Part shown: piece after piece, positions 1 through 11,471 of the stretch
Numbering within the stretch: position 1 is the stretch's first letter
Layout of the letters: every line of letters begins with the position of its first letter
Assembly: GCA_958496175.1 (NCBI GenBank)
Contig: OY292274.1
Span: forward strand, 60,336,630-60,400,629
Length of the DNA stretch: 64,000 nucleotides
Reading direction: 5' to 3'
Source: Sisyra terminalis
Taxonomy: Eukaryota > Arthropoda > Insecta > Neuroptera > Sisyridae
Made by a program: the position numbers and the translations under genes
Notes under the pieces: model-generated
Database searches by the model: none
Told to the model about the DNA's origin: nothing
What the model saw: only the letters and a program-made list of their open reading frames with translations

Positions 1-85
1 ATATATTTTATTATCAATCAAAAAATAAAATCTTCCAAACCAACTTTTCTTCGGTGCTTAGAAAAATTTGAAAATCAATTATTGT

Positions 86-149
<64 letters not shown>

Positions 150-391
150 TTATTTATAAATATTTTTTGAAAACTAATTGATCATTATATACAACTATTT
201 TATTCTAAGTAACAGTTTATTAAGTGTGTCTTTTTAAAGTTGACAGAATAGTGTTTTTAAGTATGATTATGTTTTTCGTAAAAGAAATAAGAAAAATAAT
301 AATTTTCATATACCACTACAAATAGCAAATCTGAAAAGAAAATATAATCTACACCTACGTTACGCAGACGAAGTCGCCGGGATCAGCTAGT
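1..391 (+). mobile_element. Helitron-like element, 3' end (cut by window start)
   Basis: Positions 1-85 match 47205-47290 and 150-391 match 48430-48684. The parts between are replaced by a (TA)n microsatellite at about 92-150. The end reads gcagacgaagtcgc...gatcagCTAGT, and CTAGT fits the Helitron CTRRT terminus. Four other copies of this end occur in the window, at 19363, 48684, 41682 (inverted) and, by internal homology, near 31.5 kb. No Rep/helicase coding is visible, so it would be non-autonomous. The family assignment is an inference from termini only. Confidence 0.55.
92..150. repeat. (TA)n microsatellite
   Basis: Long run of alternating T and A inside the Helitron-like fragment. A longer run of the same kind sits at 47679-47748 in the related copy. 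Confidence 0.9.
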
Positions 392-1076
392 AATATATAA
401 GACGACTTGAACACCATCCTGCGATTAGTTTCGGAGCAATTACGCCCTGAAGATGCGACCCGGAGAGGTTGCGAAACGTTGGCGACATAGTCAATCTTTT
501 GACACGGCTTTGGATCCGAAAGCCACAATTTTTTCAATAAAGAGTTGTTATTTGCATAAGACTGATCGTGAAAGCCTTAAATCTAAAAAAACATTAGAAT
601 CTCCATTTTAGGTCTACTCAATCGGAGTTAGACTTTTGAAAAATAATTCATTGTAAACCATCCAAGCTTTAAAGTATTAGAGGCATATAGACAGGAGAAA
701 AGCACTTATTTGTTCTGGATATTTGAAAGTTTCTGATTTGCAAAAATAAACTACAATTTGTCCTATCTTTGAGGCTTTATATACCATTTTTCCTTCAAGT
801 GACATTTTTTTCTAAGCTAAGTAATGGATGAAATGGAGAAGATATGGCGTTTAATAATACGTATAATAATTAAATAGGTTATCACAGAAACATCAACCTA
901 TGTAGTTGTTTTGGTACTTCCTAGGGGAAGCCCAGTAATAACCCAGTTAAACCGGTAATTTTGAAAGTGGTGTTCTTGGGAATCGGCGTTAATTGAACCG
1001 GTGTAAACCGAGGGCTACATGTACAAATAAAAATTAGTATTTTTATAAAATCTAATTCACTTACGAATAGGACTAC
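392..1076. other. No recognised feature
   Basis: AT-rich sequence between the Helitron-like end and the first foldback element. A slightly GC-richer patch at 905-1020 (cccagttaaaccggtaa) shows no ORF, splice-bounded exon or terminal repeat that I can support. An opsin tail exon was looked for and not found. Confidence 0.5.
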
Positions 1077-2087
1077 TAGACTGGGCCAAAAACATCGACT
1101 ATTTTTTTTTTTTGAAAAGTTTATCGAAAATATTGTTCAAGATGACCAAAAAAAAATATCGGGAAGGTTTGAGCCCTTAATATTAAAATTAAGAGGTCTA
1201 TCATCTTTAATTTCGATTTTTCATTTGTGCTTTAATTTGGCGTCAATGCTGTCAATCTATAAATGTGACAAAATTAATCTGCACATATATTTATAGAAAA
1301 TTAAATTCCCTACAAAAAACGTCTCTTTAAAAATTTTCGCCAGACACGCCGTTCCCGAATAATCAAGCTTTAAACATTGATATTATTTTTAGATTTACCT
1401 TCTTTATTTTGGAATTTTATAACTAATGACCAATAAATATATAGAAATGAACAATAAAGATTCTTCAAGGGAAAATAATGCTCTACAAAAAAGATTTCTT
1501 AACGTTTTTACATAAAATCACTCTTTCAAAATTGGTTCAACAACGAAAAAAAACAATAATTCAATTTTTCCTTCAACTTTTGTGAATTTAATTTAATTAA
1601 ATGAATTTAATTTTCAAAATTGTGAATAACTTTTGCAAAAGTGATTTTATGTAAAAACGTTAGGACACCTTTTTTGTAGAACATTAAATTACCTTGAAGA
1701 ATCCATATTGTTTATTTCTATATATTTATTTGTTCGTTAGTTACAAAATTCCAAATTAAAGAGGATAAATCTAAAAATTATATCAATATTTAAAGCTTGA
1801 TTATTCGAAAACGGCGTGTGTCTGGCAAAATTTTTTAAAGAAACGTTTTTTGTAGGGAATTTAATTTTCTATAAATATATGTGCAGGTAATTTTTTTTAC
1901 CTTTGTAGATTGACAGCATTGACGCCAAATTAAAGCACAAATGAAAAATCAAAATTAAAGATGATAAACCTCTTAATATTAATATTAAGGGCTTATACCA
2001 TCCCGAATTTTTTTTTGTCACCCTGAACAATATTTTCGATATACTTTTCAAAAAAAAAAAAATAGTCGATTTTTTTGGTCCAGTCTA
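1077..2087. mobile_element. Foldback (palindromic) element, family B, copy 1
   Basis: 1011 bp, reading TA-GACTGGGCC... and ...GGTCCAGTC-TA at its ends, so TA is probably the duplicated target. Almost the whole element is one imperfect inverted repeat. The left arm includes an oligo-T tract, atcgaaaatattgttc, then gagcccttaatattaaaattaag. Further in are attaaattccctacaaaaaacgtc and an inner arm with ggcgtg. The right arm is the reverse complement of all of this. No transposase ORF; short ORFs inside are shadows of the arms. A partial right arm recurs at about 3140-3385. Confidence 0.8.
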
Positions 2088-3139
2088 GAAATGATAACAA
2101 ATTTTACTTAATGAAAACGTAAATCATTGTATATCGATTTTAAATTACTAAAGTGACGTCACACGGTCGGGAATTCTCAGTGTTTTCGGTATTAAATTCA
2201 AATAACTATTATTAATTCGCTATAACTTTTAAATTACAACAAAGAAAAAAAAATCAAAAGCAATATTACTATAAAGCTCCTATATGATCTTTCCATTAGT
2301 GACAAAAAAATTTTTGTTCAAAAGCCCAATTCAAATTTAATAAATAGAACAATTAAAAATCAAATTTAACGCCCCATTATATTTGCTTTATAAATGCAAA
2401 TATAAACAGTTAATTAACCTTTTTAGAAATACTAACCCCACCGGGTTCAGAGGCGCATTTACTCGGAAAAAAATTCAGCTCAAGTTAAAAACCACTGCTT
2501 TACCACTGCATCTTACGATGTCCCATTAGTTATTTTTTACATATATTTCCATATTTTATATACTAGAAACAAAAAATATACCAGTGGTAATTAAACAGCA
2601 TGTTTAATGAACTTTCAGTGTATTTACTGTTAAAATTGATTTACGATGAAAAAAAAGCTCAACCCTGCCTGTTATTCATAGTTTGTATCAATTAATGCAA
2701 GTGCACCCCTTAAATTATCATATTTTACCTACAATTTTTTTTTTAATTTTACTAATTTTTATTATTATTAATTATATTTTGTTACTGAATTGAATTATTA
2801 ATTATTTTATTTATTTTGGTGATTTACTGCAACGAACAATAGATGTTTTTTTATAGTTTAATCCGCTTCTGAATTTTGATTTGTTTGAACATTAATTTGC
2901 ATAAATTAATTGAGCTTTCCAAATAATCGGCGTATTTTATGAATAAACCACCATTTATTTCGTATAGCACTGTTAAAAATTTTTGGTTAGTATGTAACTC
3001 CTTTATTTCTGTGCCTTGACAAAACCACTAATGGTACGTAAATATAGTATGTGAAAATATATTAAGAAGAGAATATATTAAGAGAAAATCCACATTGAAA
3101 AAGATATTAGTTAGTTAGTAATTTATTTATTTTTGATTT
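2088..3139. other. No recognised feature
   Basis: AT-rich filler with no supportable gene or repeat boundary. A TGACGTCA-like octamer (2152) is isolated. Confidence 0.5.
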
Positions 3140-3385
3140 TTATACTAAAAATTTTTTGTATAGCATTAAATTCCCTTCAAGAATCGATATTGTTTATTTC
3201 TGTATATTTATTTGTTCGTTAGTTACAAAATTCCAAAATAAAGAAGATAAATCTAAAAATTTATCAATGTTTAAAGCTTGATTGTTCGAAAACGGCGTGT
3301 CTGGCAAAAAATTTTAAAGAAACGTTTTTTGTAGGGAATTTAATTTGCTATAAATATAAGTGCATATGCATTTTTTTACCTGGAA
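3140..3385. mobile_element. Fragment of foldback family B (right arm)
   Basis: Matches 1670-1905 of family B copy 1 closely: the caattaaattcccttcaag, tttgttcgttagttacaaaa and aacggcgtgt stretches all recur. Both the opposite arm and the TA terminus are missing, so it is a broken copy. Confidence 0.75.
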
Positions 3386-3464
3386 AGTTTGGCAGGTTTA
3401 TAATAATAATACAGAAATAATAGTAATAATAATAATTATAGTAATAATACAGAAAGATTCTGTA

Positions 3465-3513
3465 TTATTACCTGATGATGACAGTTTAAAACTGTCGAAA
3501 CGCGTCGTAATAA
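3465..3513 (+). ncRNA. Hammerhead-ribozyme-like motif (Penelope-type)
   Basis: The parts are in order: TTATTAC (stem I, 5' strand), core CTGATGA at 3472-3478, one extra T, and stem II GACAGTT...AACTGTC with a three-base loop. Next are core GAAA at 3497-3500, a minimal stem III (ACG/CGT), and GTC, whose C3506 would be the cleavage site. GTAATAA then closes stem I. Self-cleaving motifs with a very short stem III are known from Penelope-like retroelements. The extra base between CTGATGA and stem II departs from the canonical core, so activity is uncertain. A closely related copy lies inverted at 46001-46049, and homology continues into the flank. Confidence 0.65.
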
Positions 3514-3869
3514 AGAAATTTAATTGAATCTCAAAGACTTATATATATTATTATCCATTATTTTTGAACGTAAATACTGTAGCTCATTTCTTAGTACCAC
3601 CTACAAAGAACAATTGTTTTAGAACTCCTGACTGGCCTTGAAGTTATTGAAGTTAACACAAAGCACATTAAACCGTATTAATTAATAATTAATTGGTCAA
3701 TATTGATCAAACTGTAACGCACAAGACCATTCATTTTATATAAGATTTAAATTCAACAATTATGGCAAGGTACCAAATAGCCACTGCAACAAAATTAGTT
3801 TCTTTTTCTTTTACTTGAACTTACAGTTGTGAATGGAGCTTGAAAAGTTATTGTACTAGAGCTTTATAC

Positions 3870-4103
3870 CTGAGTGTTGAGTCCCACGTAGATTAGGGGA
3901 TTGTAACAAATACTGCTCTTGGCGACGAGGGCTGGAACGACTGCAAGTCCTGGACTCACCATTGTCGAATCTCCGAACTGTATAATCAGAGCCATAACCG
4001 AATACGGAGTCCACGCAACCATAAACGCTATTATCATTACGGCCACCATAACCGTAACACGACGCTCAGCCTTGTTAATGCGACCCATCCGTAAACTGTT
4101 TTG
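3870..4103 (-). CDS. c-opsin: c-opsin (pteropsin) exon: TM6, TM7 with retinal-binding lysine
   Basis: Acceptor tggttacag|CAA and donor ACTCAG|gtataa; 234 bp, 78 codons, phase 0 at both ends. It encodes QNSLRMGRINKAERRVTVMV (loop 3 into TM6), then IIAFMVAWTPYSVMALI (TM6 with W-x-P). TM7 follows: VVPALVAKSSICYNPLIYVG. The Lys in VAKSS is the Schiff-base lysine for retinal, so the protein should be a true photopigment. NPLIY is the NPxxY motif. The Glu in AERRVT matches the ionic-lock Glu of TM6. The exon ends GLNTQ, at the usual start of helix 8. The following tail exon is not recognisable in the remaining 3.87 kb to the left. An overlapping plus-strand ORF here is a shadow. Confidence 0.94.
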
Positions 4104-4597
4104 CTGTAACCAAAATCGAAACGGAATACATTATTACAAACATTCCATCCATCCCCCGCATTTCCCATATATATTCAATCAACTATAATTTATAATGATC
4201 GTCGGCCAATCTGTTATAGTATATATCAAATCAAATATGCAAGCATTCAAGCCTTTTATTGAAAATTAACCGTCGCTTTTCCACGGCGTTGCTTTCTGGG
4301 CTGTAAGGGTTGAAATTTTGCGAGAATGCTGTTTACGCTTCCGCTATTATTCATGAACTATTTTCTATTGTGTGCTAATTATAATAAAACAAGTCACAAC
4401 ACAATACAATTCTTTGCTACTGTATGGCAAACGAATTTTGAATAAAGGAGATATTATTAAAAGTAAATGTAAAGGTATAATTTCTGCAGTAGGTACAATG
4501 AAAGTTGTTCTTTGCAGGTGATTTGTTAATTTGAACTTTTCCTTCAATGGTACCATTTCCTATCTCAATATGCAACATCAAAGATAATAATAATAAT

Positions 4598-5978
4598 AAA
4601 ACTTTATTTCCTACAAATTCAAAATTTTGTTTACTTATCTTAACATTTTTGTTTAACTTAAAAGTTCCTTCTTGTGCTTACCACAATATTTTACCTTTTA
4701 ACTTTTGCTACTCATTTCCCTTTCCTTTATTTTTTTTTTTTTTGATTTCATTATAGGGGTGCCCCTTTTAAGGGAGAGAAATTCAAAAACTCCCTCTGTC
4801 ATTGTTAAAAAAAAAAACAAAATAAAAAAAACAACTTTTTAAGAAAAAAAAAACATACGTTCTAAAAGTAAGTAAAATAAAATATAATTTGTTAGGTATT
4901 AACAATTAATAGGTTAATCTCAATTAAAACTTTATTTCCTACAATTAATTTACACGTGTAAGTTTACAAATTTAAAATTTTGTTTACTTATCTTAACATT
5001 GTTGTTTAACTTAAAAGTTTCTTCTTGTGTTTACCACAATATTTTACCTTTTAACTTTTGCTACTCATTTCCCTTTCCTTTCATTTTTTTTTTATTTTGA
5101 TTTCATTATAGGGGTGCCCCTTTTAAGGGGGAGAAATTCAAAAACTCCCTCTGTCATTGTTAAAAAAAAAAACAAAATAAAAAAAAACAACTTTTTAAGA
5201 AAAAAAAAAACATACGTTCTAAAAGTAAGTAAAATAAAATATAATTTGTTAGGTATTAACAATTAATAGGTTAATCTCAATTAAAACTTTATTTCCTACA
5301 ATTAATTTACACGTGTAAGTTTACAAATTTAAAATTTTGTTTACTTATCTTAACATTGTTGTTTAACTTAAAAGTTTCTTCTTGTGTTTACCACAATATT
5401 TTACCTTTTAACTTTTGCTACTCATTTCCCTTTCCTTTATTATTTTTATTTTTTTTGATTTCATTATAGGGGTGCCCCTTTTAAGGGGGAGAAATTCAAA
5501 AACTCCCTCTGTCATTGTTAAAAAAAAAAAACAAAATAAAAAAAACAACTTTTTAAGAAAAAAAAAAACATACGTTCTAAAAGTAAGTAAAATAAAATAT
5601 AATTTGTTAGGTATTAACAATTAATAGGTTAATCTCAATTAAAACTTTATTTCCTACAATTAATTTACACGTGTAAGTTTACAAATTTAAAATTTTGTTT
5701 ACTTATCTTAACATTGTTGTTTAACTTAAAAGTTTCTTCTTGTGTTTACCACAATATTTTACCTTTTAACTTTTGCTACTCATTTCCCTTTCCTTTATTT
5801 TATTTTTTTTGATTTCATTATAGGGGTGCCCCTTTTAAAGGGGAGAAATTCAAAAACTCCCTCTGTCATTGTTTAAAAAAAAAAAACTTTTTAAGAAAAA
5901 AAAAAACATATGTTCTAAAAGTAAGTAAAATAAAATATAATTTGTTAGGTATTAACAATTAATAGGTTAATCTCAATT
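4598..5978. repeat. Tandem array, about 355-bp unit x 4
   Basis: Units begin at about 4598, 4926, 5283 and 5641 with aaaactttatttcctac. Each contains ggggtgcccctttt, agggggagaaattc and A-rich tracts. Unit 1 lacks about 24 bp around acacgtgtaag; unit 4 lacks part of the A-tract. Units 2 and 3 are nearly identical. Read on the minus strand, the low-coordinate end gives AATAAAGTTTTATTATTATT, like a polyadenylation signal and (TTA)n tail of a non-LTR retroelement. The array may therefore be a multiplied 3' untranslated region. Short ORFs in it recur once per unit and are not genes. Confidence 0.85.
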
Positions 5979-6025
5979 AAGTAATAAAGATTTTTTTTTC
6001 TCCTTTTTTTTTTCTTTTATTATAC

Positions 6026-6120
6026 AGTCGAACTTGAATAAGTGAGAGTTGATGGGACCAACATTTTATTCTCACTTATGAAGGTTTTCATTTAACCAGG
6101 TTTCTCAGGCAAAGTGCTTT
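6026..6120. mobile_element. Possible pogo/Tigger-like terminal fragment
   Basis: Begins CAGTCGAACTTGAATAAGTG, resembling pogo/Tigger-type termini (CAGTC-AAC--GATAA). It contains an imperfect internal inverted repeat (aataagtgagag ... ctcacttatgaa). No matching second terminus was found nearby, so it is at most a fragment. Confidence 0.35.
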
Positions 6121-6162
6121 GATTTCTCTTTCAGTAACAGTCCATCTATCGGAATATTTTTT

Positions 6163-6512
6163 TTTGTAACGACTGCTTCTAAAGTTGAACTTTCGTGCGT
6201 TGTGTGGCGGGGGTAAAGAGCCGTTTTCTCATCGTGGTGGCAAGCGTGCGCAAAAGAAGAGAAACCGTGCGCGAAAGTAAATAACAGTGCGCAAAAGTAA
6301 AATAAATTGATACCTAAATAAACTTTGATAAGAAATAATTAATATACGTTATTATTTAGACTGTAGTTTAAACTAAAATGTTGTTTTTATTCATAAATTT
6401 TCAATAAATTAAATAAATTATTCTTACTATAGAGTTTAAATTTTTCATATATAAATAAAAATAATTAATTTCTCAATCTCTTTCTGTTGAACTTTAGAAG
6501 CAGTCGTTACAA
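6163..6512. mobile_element. MITE with TTGTAACGACTGC inverted ends
   Basis: Left end TTGTAACGACTGCTTCTAAA, with the same sequence inverted at 6489-6512; about 27 bp of terminal repeat. The interior has a GC-rich patch, unlike its surroundings, with GTGCGC(A/G)AAAG repeated three times at 6246, 6267 and 6287. No coding capacity. Superfamily unknown, since the flanking T/A runs hide any target duplication. Confidence 0.7.
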
Positions 6513-6516
6513 AAAA

Positions 6517-7725
6517 TTTTTTTCGATACTTATGCTTAAAGTGAGGTACCTTGTAGGACGAAATTGAGACACTTGCTAAAGGGACTGATCATACACCACG
6601 AGATTGAGTGCGCTGTGTACCCCCACGAGGCCACCAGGCGAGTGGGGATAGGCGCACGAGATCAACTCTAATTTTAATTTTTTGGCATTTATTTCCATCT
6701 TCCAACTACCGATTGAGTTTTGATTTTATATAAATCAATTTAAACTTTAAAAAAATATTTCTTGATAAAGTTTTCTAAATTGCAGTGATTCAAGCTCAAT
6801 TAAATAAAAATCACAACCGCGTAATAAAACAGCTGTATCCCTGTTTTTTTTTCCAAATGGGAAAGTTAACCCCTAATTTGCGGAATAGCGGGAAGTAAAA
6901 TTTATGCATGGAGCTTAAATGAATTATAAGGGACGAAAAGCTTTCACGTGTGCACACTGCACACATATAGTTCAAGTTTGATCAAACTTTATCACTTTTA
7001 AGTGGCTTTCACATTTGTGTCGATTTTTCAGAAATGTTTTATTGAGCTTTTTGGTTTAGGTGTAATTTATTTTTTGATAAACGATTGAAATATAAAGAAA
7101 TAGACAAGGGCATTAAATCATTAAACACAAAAATTAGTTAAATATTTTTTTACCTACAATCTAGGTAAATTGATAGAATTTTCTTAAAGTTTTGGTTTCG
7201 TTTTAACTTCAGAACTTCACTAAAATATCACATAAAAGCACTATATTTTATTAATTCAATCAGAGGTAAAAATAGACGTAAAAACACATAAATTTTTTAA
7301 AGGTATAAACTCTATGCAATGTATTTTATTTTATTTTTTAATAAAAATTAATTTCTACCATTTAATTGATATTTAAATATTCATAAGTAAAGTCAAAATG
7401 TTTATTTATTATATAATAATTTATTGAAAGTGGCGCATGATTTGTGCCACTTTCCACTGCTCTGGTATGTTGATGTTGGCTATTGTATGTAATGTAGACT
7501 ATTCTCTTTTGAGGAAGCTTTTTAAGTTATTTTCCCGCTATAGGTCATATCTTGAGGCCAATTGTTGTATTTTATGTTTTAGATAAAAGACTTCACTTCT
7601 TTTGGTGAGCTTAATTTGATTGGCGTTTGGTTATATCTCATATTTCTTAAATCTCAATTTCTTATATTTCCGACAGCTTAGGATCGGCCATTTTTATTGG
7701 GGTCACCATCCAACATACTATGTAC
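6517..7725. other. No recognised feature
   Basis: Apart from a GC-richer patch at 6540-6655 (cacgaggccaccaggcgagtg) with no usable ORF, this is AT-rich sequence without gene or repeat boundaries that I can support. Confidence 0.5.
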
Positions 7726-8542
7726 TAGGGTGATTTTTTTTTTTGACTTATTTTGAATTTTTTTGGTCCCATCGTGAAATTTTGTTGGAAATACCCAAAA
7801 AAAAAATTCCCTGAGAGTTTGAGCCCTTAATATTAATTTTAAGTCCTCGACCAAGACGTGTAAGATTTCTCATTGAAAATACACGGAAACTCTGATTTTT
7901 TATTTTTAAATTTCTATATCTCAGCGGCATTTCATGGGATCGCTTTTACCGAGGATGGTTTTTTCTCAGAATTAAACGCTCTACAAAAGTGCCCATTGCG
8001 ACAAAGTCGTAACTCACACCGGTGAGGTAGTACGGGCCACTGAACCTGATTTTTCCATAGAATTCAAGGCTTAATACCTCGTTTAATATTGATTTTCGCG
8101 ATTTGATCTACAGGACCGTTTTTGTAGGAAATCAAATTCTCTACAAGTTTTTCATTTATAATTTTTCCGTAGCTCTTGTTATTTACGAGATAAATGCAAA
8201 AAAAACGCGAATTTTATGGAAAAATCAGGTTCAGTGGCCCGTACTACCTCACCGGTGTGAGTTACGACTTTGTCGCAATGGGCACTTTTGTAGAGCGTTT
8301 AATTCTGAGAAAAAACCATCTTCGGTAAAAGCGATCCCATGAAATGCCGCTGAGATATAGAAATTTAAAAATAAAAAATCAGAGTTTCCGTGTATTTTCA
8401 ATGGGAAATCTTTACACGTCTTGGTCGAGGACTTAAAATTAATATTAAGGACTCAAACTTTCAGAGAATTTTTTTTTGGTAATTTCAACAAAATTTCACG
8501 ATGGGACCAAAAAAAAAAAAAGTCAAAAAAAAAATCACCCTA
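7726..8542. mobile_element. Foldback (palindromic) element, family A, copy 1
   Basis: 817 bp, with TAGGGTGATTTTTTT at the left and its inverse AAAAATCACCCTA at the right; TA is probably the target duplication. Arms of about 335 bp are nearly perfect inverted repeats. They carry ggtcccatcgtgaaattttg, gagcccttaatattaatttt, tctatatctcagcggcattt, cgctctacaaaagtgcccat and the self-complementary actcacaccggtgag. A unique loop of about 150 bp separates them and gives the copy an orientation; copy 4 has the same one. ORFs at 7748-7930, 8103-8342 and 8421-8642 arise from the arms and are not genes. Confidence 0.85.
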
Positions 8543-10029
8543 CTTTGTACATTGCTATATTGAGCTTTTCAAGCGCTTTTTCAATATCTTGGTTTTAAGT
8601 CGAAATTGTAGGTCTTGGTTTTCTTTAAGATGGCATTTGTAAAGGGTCCAAAGTTTAACGGATGTAGTAAAAAGTTTAGCAGTTCTTGTTTCCATCTTAA
8701 GTTTTATGTGGATGGTAAGAATTAATGGGATATGGTCAGATGCTGGATCAAGATTTGGTTCTATACAAATTTGTTATTTTAATTTCCCTTTTGCAATAGA
8801 AAATACAGTGGAAAACGTTTGAAAATTCGTTTTTACGATTACTTTGTACAGTTCTCGTCTTTTTGAATTAAATTGTTTAAAATTTTAGCATTAAAATGAA
8901 AGATTTTTTTTTAATTAGCTTTTTTAAAAAAATTTATAACAGAACTTAAGATAGATCAAATATTTCATCATAGTTTGCAATATAAAAACTTTAATTTAGT
9001 GCTTTGAAAAATATTTTATCAAATACAAATAAAGAATTTATTTTTATGATTTTTAATAAAAAAGATCAAGATCAAATATGAAATAAAATAATTTATTTAG
9101 ATATGTCTGTTTCATCAAATTCAAATTAATAAATACTGAATAATACAATTATAATAATAATTTATGAATGTAGTAAGTAAATACCTAACAATCAATATTA
9201 AAAAATTAAAAGCAACCAATTGTAAATTTAATATTCAAATTATTTTCCAGTTTTGCTTTGATATTTTTATTGCATACAACATCAAAGATCTTAATACATA
9301 TGCAAATATTCGTAATATATAACGTCTTTCATATCATTATCCTGTACTCCCATAAAATAGAATATTCCAAGTATACCTATTATATATAATTTAATATGAG
9401 TGAATTAAATATCTTACAGAAAGGATATTGAAAAATAATTTCCACGTTTTATGCTCAAACGTCAAAAAAATCTTTTCAAAACGTTTTCTTCCACATATCT
9501 GCACATATTTAATTGAATGTTATTTATTGTTATTTCATATCAATGAAGTTATTCAAAATTATTTATGAGAGAAAAAAAAGTGAATTTAATATGAGATTCC
9601 AAATTTTATGTTTAATATAGAATTCCACTAATCTGAATGTATTATATTTGCAAAGTATTTGTGTTTATATCTCTTTTACACAAAAATTACTAAATCATTT
9701 GATACGTCCAGATTATATGGAGATATGTACCCGTTTGGATGATTTATTACGAATTTTGTACTACAATATTTAGAGGAAAATAAAAAATTAACATTTCGAT
9801 GTTTTCCTCTGAAAAGAATTTTTAATGCCACACTAATTTTGTATTATTTAAAAAAATTATATTAACTTATACACATGTTTAACAATTTTTAATTTTTTTT
9901 TTATTTTCTGTCGTATAATTGATTTATTGTGGGTTGCGGTTAAAGCGATTTTAAATGAAATTTATATGCCTTCAGGCAAAAATATAAAAAGCTAGATAAA
10001 AATATTATTTAAAAATAGCTGATCTTCGA
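8543..10029. other. No recognised feature
   Basis: AT-rich sequence without ORFs, inverted ends or tandem structure that I can support. Confidence 0.5.
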
Positions 10030-10600
10030 ATACCGAAGAAAAGTTAGTTTGGAAGATTGTATATTTTAATTAATAATGAAATATATGATAAAAAATTGCT
10101 CCCTTAATGCTTTTCAGCAGAAAATATAGTTGCTGCAGGTCACAATCATTGGTTTATAAAAATTAGATTTTTAAAACTTTGATTGCTGAAAAACAAACAA
10201 AAATTAAAAATTTCCTTTTTGGTATTTGGTATAATTACCTACTACATAAACTTTCATACTAATTAAGTGATATGACGTTATTTAAAATGCTGTTATTAAA
10301 ATGATATAACAAAAACATAAATTTATTATTAATTAATTATTTATTTAATAATTACACTTATTAAATTCAAAATTTCGATTGTTGATTTGTTGATTGTTCA
10401 ATTGCAACAATACTTTATTTTGCTAAAATAAACGAATGTTAATATCTAAAATAAAAGTAGCCTAAGTTACTCCTTATTACATCAGCTACCTGCCAATAAA
10501 AGTCCCGTCAAAATCGGTTCAGCCATTTCAGAGATAAGCCGGAACAAACAGACAGACAGACAAAAATTTAAAAAAATGATATTTTGGTATATGCACCTTA
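10030..10600 (-). mobile_element. Helitron-like fragment (internal part)
   Basis: Reverse complement of parts of the 46.07-48.68 kb element. Shared stretches include the block around 47090-47290 (ccaaactaacttttcttcgg) and the poly-GTCT run followed by a sequence ending in ccgattttgacgggac. Both termini are missing. No coding is seen. Confidence 0.55.
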
Positions 10601-10684
10601 TATACCTTATATATGCATGTAGTAAAAAGCGGTTTTTTCAATATTACAAACAGGCACTTCAATTTTATTTATATGTATGTATAG

Positions 10685-11471
10685 TAGGGTGATTTTTTTT
10701 TTGACTTTTTTTGGTCCCATCGTGAAGTCTTGTTGGAAATACCAAAAAAAAAAAATCCCTGAAAGTTTGAGCCCTTAATATTAATTTTAAGTCCTCGACC
10801 AAGGCATGTAAAGATTTCCCATTGAAAATACACGGAAACTCTGATTTTTTATTTTTAAATTTCTATATCTCAGCGGCATTTCATGGGATCGCTTTTACCG
10901 AAAATGGTTTTTTCTCAGAATTAAATGCTCTACAAAAGTGCCCATTGCGACAAAGTCGTAACTCACACCGGTGAGGTAGTACGGGCCACTGACCCTGATT
11001 TTTCCATAAAATTTGCGTTTTTTTTTGCATTTATCTCGTAAATAACAAGAGCTACGGAAAAATTATAAATAAAAAACTTGTAGAGAATTTGATTTCCTAC
11101 AAAAAAGGTTATGTAAACCAAATCGCGAAGATCAATATTAAACGAGATATTAAGCCTTGAATTTTATAGAAAAATCAGGTTCAGTGGCCCGTACTACCTC
11201 ACCGGTGTGAGTTACGACTTTGTCGCAATGGGCACTTTTGTAGAGCGTTTAATTCTGAGAAAAAACCATCCTCGGTAAAAGTGATCCCATGAAATGCCGC
11301 TGAGATATAGAAATTTAAAAATAAAAAAGTTTCCGTGTATTTTCAATGGGAAATCTTTACACGTCTTGGTCGAGGACTTAAAATTAATATTAAGAGCTCA
11401 AACTTTCAGAGAATTTTTTTTTGGTATTTCCAACAAAATTTCACAATGGGACCAAAAAAAAATCACCCTTA
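10685..11471. mobile_element. Foldback (palindromic) element, family A, copy 2
   Basis: Same termini (TAGGGTGATTTTT / AATCACCCT-TA) and arms as copy 1. The central loop is in the opposite orientation: gcgtttttttttgcattt precedes gagatattaagccttga. So the whole element inserted the other way round. One arm has a short deletion (ctctgattttttat-equivalent region at about 11327). Confidence 0.85.

Noticed and set aside
2150..2165. TGACGTCA-like sites (2152, 18074, 63252) as CRE promoters
   Set aside because: Isolated octamers without TATA, leader or downstream frame.
3919..4188. Plus-strand ORF over the opsin TM6-TM7 exon
   Set aside because: Antisense shadow of a well-supported exon.
8103..8342. 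79-residue ORF in foldback family A
   Set aside because: Lies across the loop and arm of a palindromic element; not preserved in the other copies.
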